A stretch of DNA of 64,000 bases from Orthonyx spaldingii (Eukaryota > Chordata > Aves > Passeriformes > Orthonychidae), in assembly GCA_013397795.1 (NCBI GenBank), contig VZTJ01000255.1:1163105-1227104 (forward strand), written 5' to 3'. A program made the translations under genes and the position numbers. Below the pieces are notes generated by a model. It saw only the letters and a program-made list of their open reading frames with translations, had not been told where the DNA came from and did no database searches. Shown in pieces: positions 61,973 to 64,000 of the stretch (position 1 is its first letter; the number at the start of each line of letters is the position of its first letter).

Positions 61973-64000
61973 AAGAAAACAGAAAAGAACTTTTCCTTTA
62001 TCTGTAGTTCATTGCCTGAGCTACAGATAAATTAGTATGTGTAACTGTTCTAAACAAATAACTTTCAGGCGGACTGGTACATTTTTCAATACCTCTCTTT
62101 CAATATTTCATTTTGTTGTATGAACATCCGACACACCCATTAAACAAAATGTTATTAGCAAAAGCAAAAACTGGGAACACATCACTTCTCTTTATTAATT
62201 ATTTCTACAGCACTATATGAGTGATCAGTGTTCAGAAACAGAGTAAAATAAATCAATTGATGCCCGTGCGTATTTAGCCAACAAAAAGCATAAAACATCC
62301 CACAGGATTTCTGCTTTGTGGGTTTTTTCACAGAAGAAAAGCAAAAATTACTTTTTCTCGTTCTGCCATGGGAGTAGTCACAACAGAGGTGTAAAGAAGT
62401 AACATATAAATACATACAAAAATTACTATTGAGAATATAGTATGAAAATGAATAAGCAGAAGGGAATTACTCAGCTGGAATATGACAGTTCACTGTGGCC
62501 AAAGACTTTTAACTCCCCACAAAAATGCCATATGATCCTTTGATATTTAGATATGTTTGCAGCTTACATGGCTTTTCAACAAGGTACCTCTAAGAACCCA
62601 AATTTTTAAATATGATTCTCAGAAACTGGCTTAAATGGGACTCAAAAGACAGAGTGACTCTCAAAATGTGACGAGTAAATGGAAAGCCTGCTTGACTAGG
62701 TTTCAGTGGCAGCCTGTATTTCTCTTTGTGAGTACATGTGGTATATATAAACATCTATTGAGGCCTGCAACTTACAGAAGCATCAGTGGAGCTGTTCTTC
62801 CTGATTACAATCTTTTTCTGTACTCTCAATATTACACAGAATTAAAGAGGATGGAGACTACTCAGTATATGAAAAGAAAAAAGGAGTCCATTTCTTTTCC
62901 CTGAGTGTCCTAAAGGTCTGTAGTCTGTGTCCAACTCTTGGAGGAAGGGCTGTGTGGGAGGCAGCCTCCCTTCTCTCCTCCCTCCCACTGTCCCAGCTGA
63001 GCACCTCCAGTTCTTGTCCTGCAAATCTGGGAGCACAGTTCTTCTCTGCCCTTGCAAATAATTAACATCTTTGCTATTGTTCAGCATGCTCTGCAGCCTA
63101 CACTGGTAGAGATGCCTGAGAAACAATGTTCATAATTTCTCAAGGCTGTAAGATTTTTTTTAAATGCCATTGGTAAGTAAATTCTGGTTCGGGAATCAGG
63201 AGAAAGCTGCATTTTATTAGAAGGTACAGTCACGTTCCTTACAACTTTTTTAGCAGATACTCAAAGTTTTTAATGTTTTATTAATGGAAAATTTAAATTG
63301 TGTTTGAGAAGGTGTTTTACAGATATCTGTTTTTTAGGCATGTGATATCAGTATAGTCTGTAAGTAGAAGTGCTAAAACAGTCAAATCTCTTAAATGGTC
63401 TTCCAGCACACAATCTTCTACATTTTCAATGCATTAGATCAATGTAAACTCTCAGAACCTGATATGTAGTACATTTTAAACACTTTAAAATAATTTCTTT
63501 CATATTCAGATCAGATGGTTTTTTGGTACTCCAAACTATAGAAAAATAAAGCAAATACTGCTATCTAGCCAAGGATTTATTTATTCTATCCATCCAATTA
63601 CTGAAAGTTGAAACACAAGAGTTATTTTTGTGGGATATGATTGGGACTTTGTTAAAGATAAAAAGCTCAAGGGAGATGGGATAGGATACGCTTTGATTTT
63701 GAAGGAATAAAAACGAATTTACCATAACTAATTTGAAAGAAAATCTAATGACTTGTAGAATTAATTGGTATGCTTCAGCTAAAATGTAATAATACCAGTT
63801 TTACAGAGAAAAGTATCTTACCTTAATATCTTTTAAAAATTACCTCAAAATAGTTGTTTGTGTCTAAAAATGGAGTACTTCAACTACAGTTGATTGAAAA
63901 AAGTATTCCACTTTGCACTACTGATTGATGTCTATTCTTTTTCCAATATTTCTTTAATTTGCTTTCTCTTTATAATTTTTCTGACATAGAATGCTTTATG
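61973..64000. other. Noncoding stretch, no gene seen
   Basis: AT-rich unique sequence to the end of the window. Short frames at 62635-62904 and 62842-63126 overlap on opposite strands and show no domain. No repeats of known family are recognised. Confidence 0.6.

Overview
The window reads as noncoding vertebrate nuclear DNA, most likely from a bird and probably a passerine. Three signals support this. First, there are decayed CR1 LINE fragments on the minus strand (about 250-1100 and 54963-55245). Second, a SINE at 34430-34549 joins the 3' half of a tRNA-Ile-like head to a CR1-type tail, the architecture of the songbird SINE TguSINE1. Third, there is a lone LTR-like block at about 33640-34206. 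I see no Alu, B1/B2 or L1-type mammalian repeats. The DNA is AT-rich and CpG-poor.

I find no protein-coding gene or exon that I can support. Open frames are all short (longest 160 codons), which is about what chance gives for AT-rich DNA of this size read in six frames. The longest one runs antisense through a dead CR1, another long one lies in the LTR, and none of the rest shows a family motif. The only recognisable protein relic is CR1 reverse transcriptase (minus strand, 763-1176 plus a separate piece near 640-705), which lacks intact catalytic residues. The window is therefore intergenic or the inside of a very large intron.

Layout: 1-1.1 kb old CR1. 1.1-14.6 kb unique AT-rich sequence with a 24-base A run, a candidate regulatory block (7.6-8.0 kb), a 53-bp tandem duplication (12.66 kb) and an ancient repeat scrap (13.87 kb). 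14.65-15 kb (CA)n and a long (AAT)n. 17.8 kb ancient sauropsid repeat. 20.5-21.0 kb GC-richer block with homeodomain-like and E-box sites. 21.55 kb G-quadruplex-type run. 25.34 kb CpG cluster. 29.2 and 31.7 kb perfect 13-bp inverted repeats. 33.6-34.55 kb LTR and SINE. 39.8 kb (AC)n plus C tract and an ambiguous base. 44.7-45.1 kb the strongest candidate enhancer-like block. 47.4, 56.05 and 60.5 kb more ancient repeats. 49.3 and 53.9 kb further candidate blocks. 55 kb second CR1. 56.85 kb 49-base assembly gap. 60.6-60.95 kb homeodomain-site-rich block. 61.9 kb 21-bp tandem repeat.

Blocks called candidate conserved noncoding elements are proposed from sequence texture and transcription-factor-like motifs only; no alignment could be run. 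I found no evidence of a new biological system. The items most worth checking are the candidate regulatory blocks, the CpG cluster, the perfect hairpins and the SINE/LTR pair as lineage markers.
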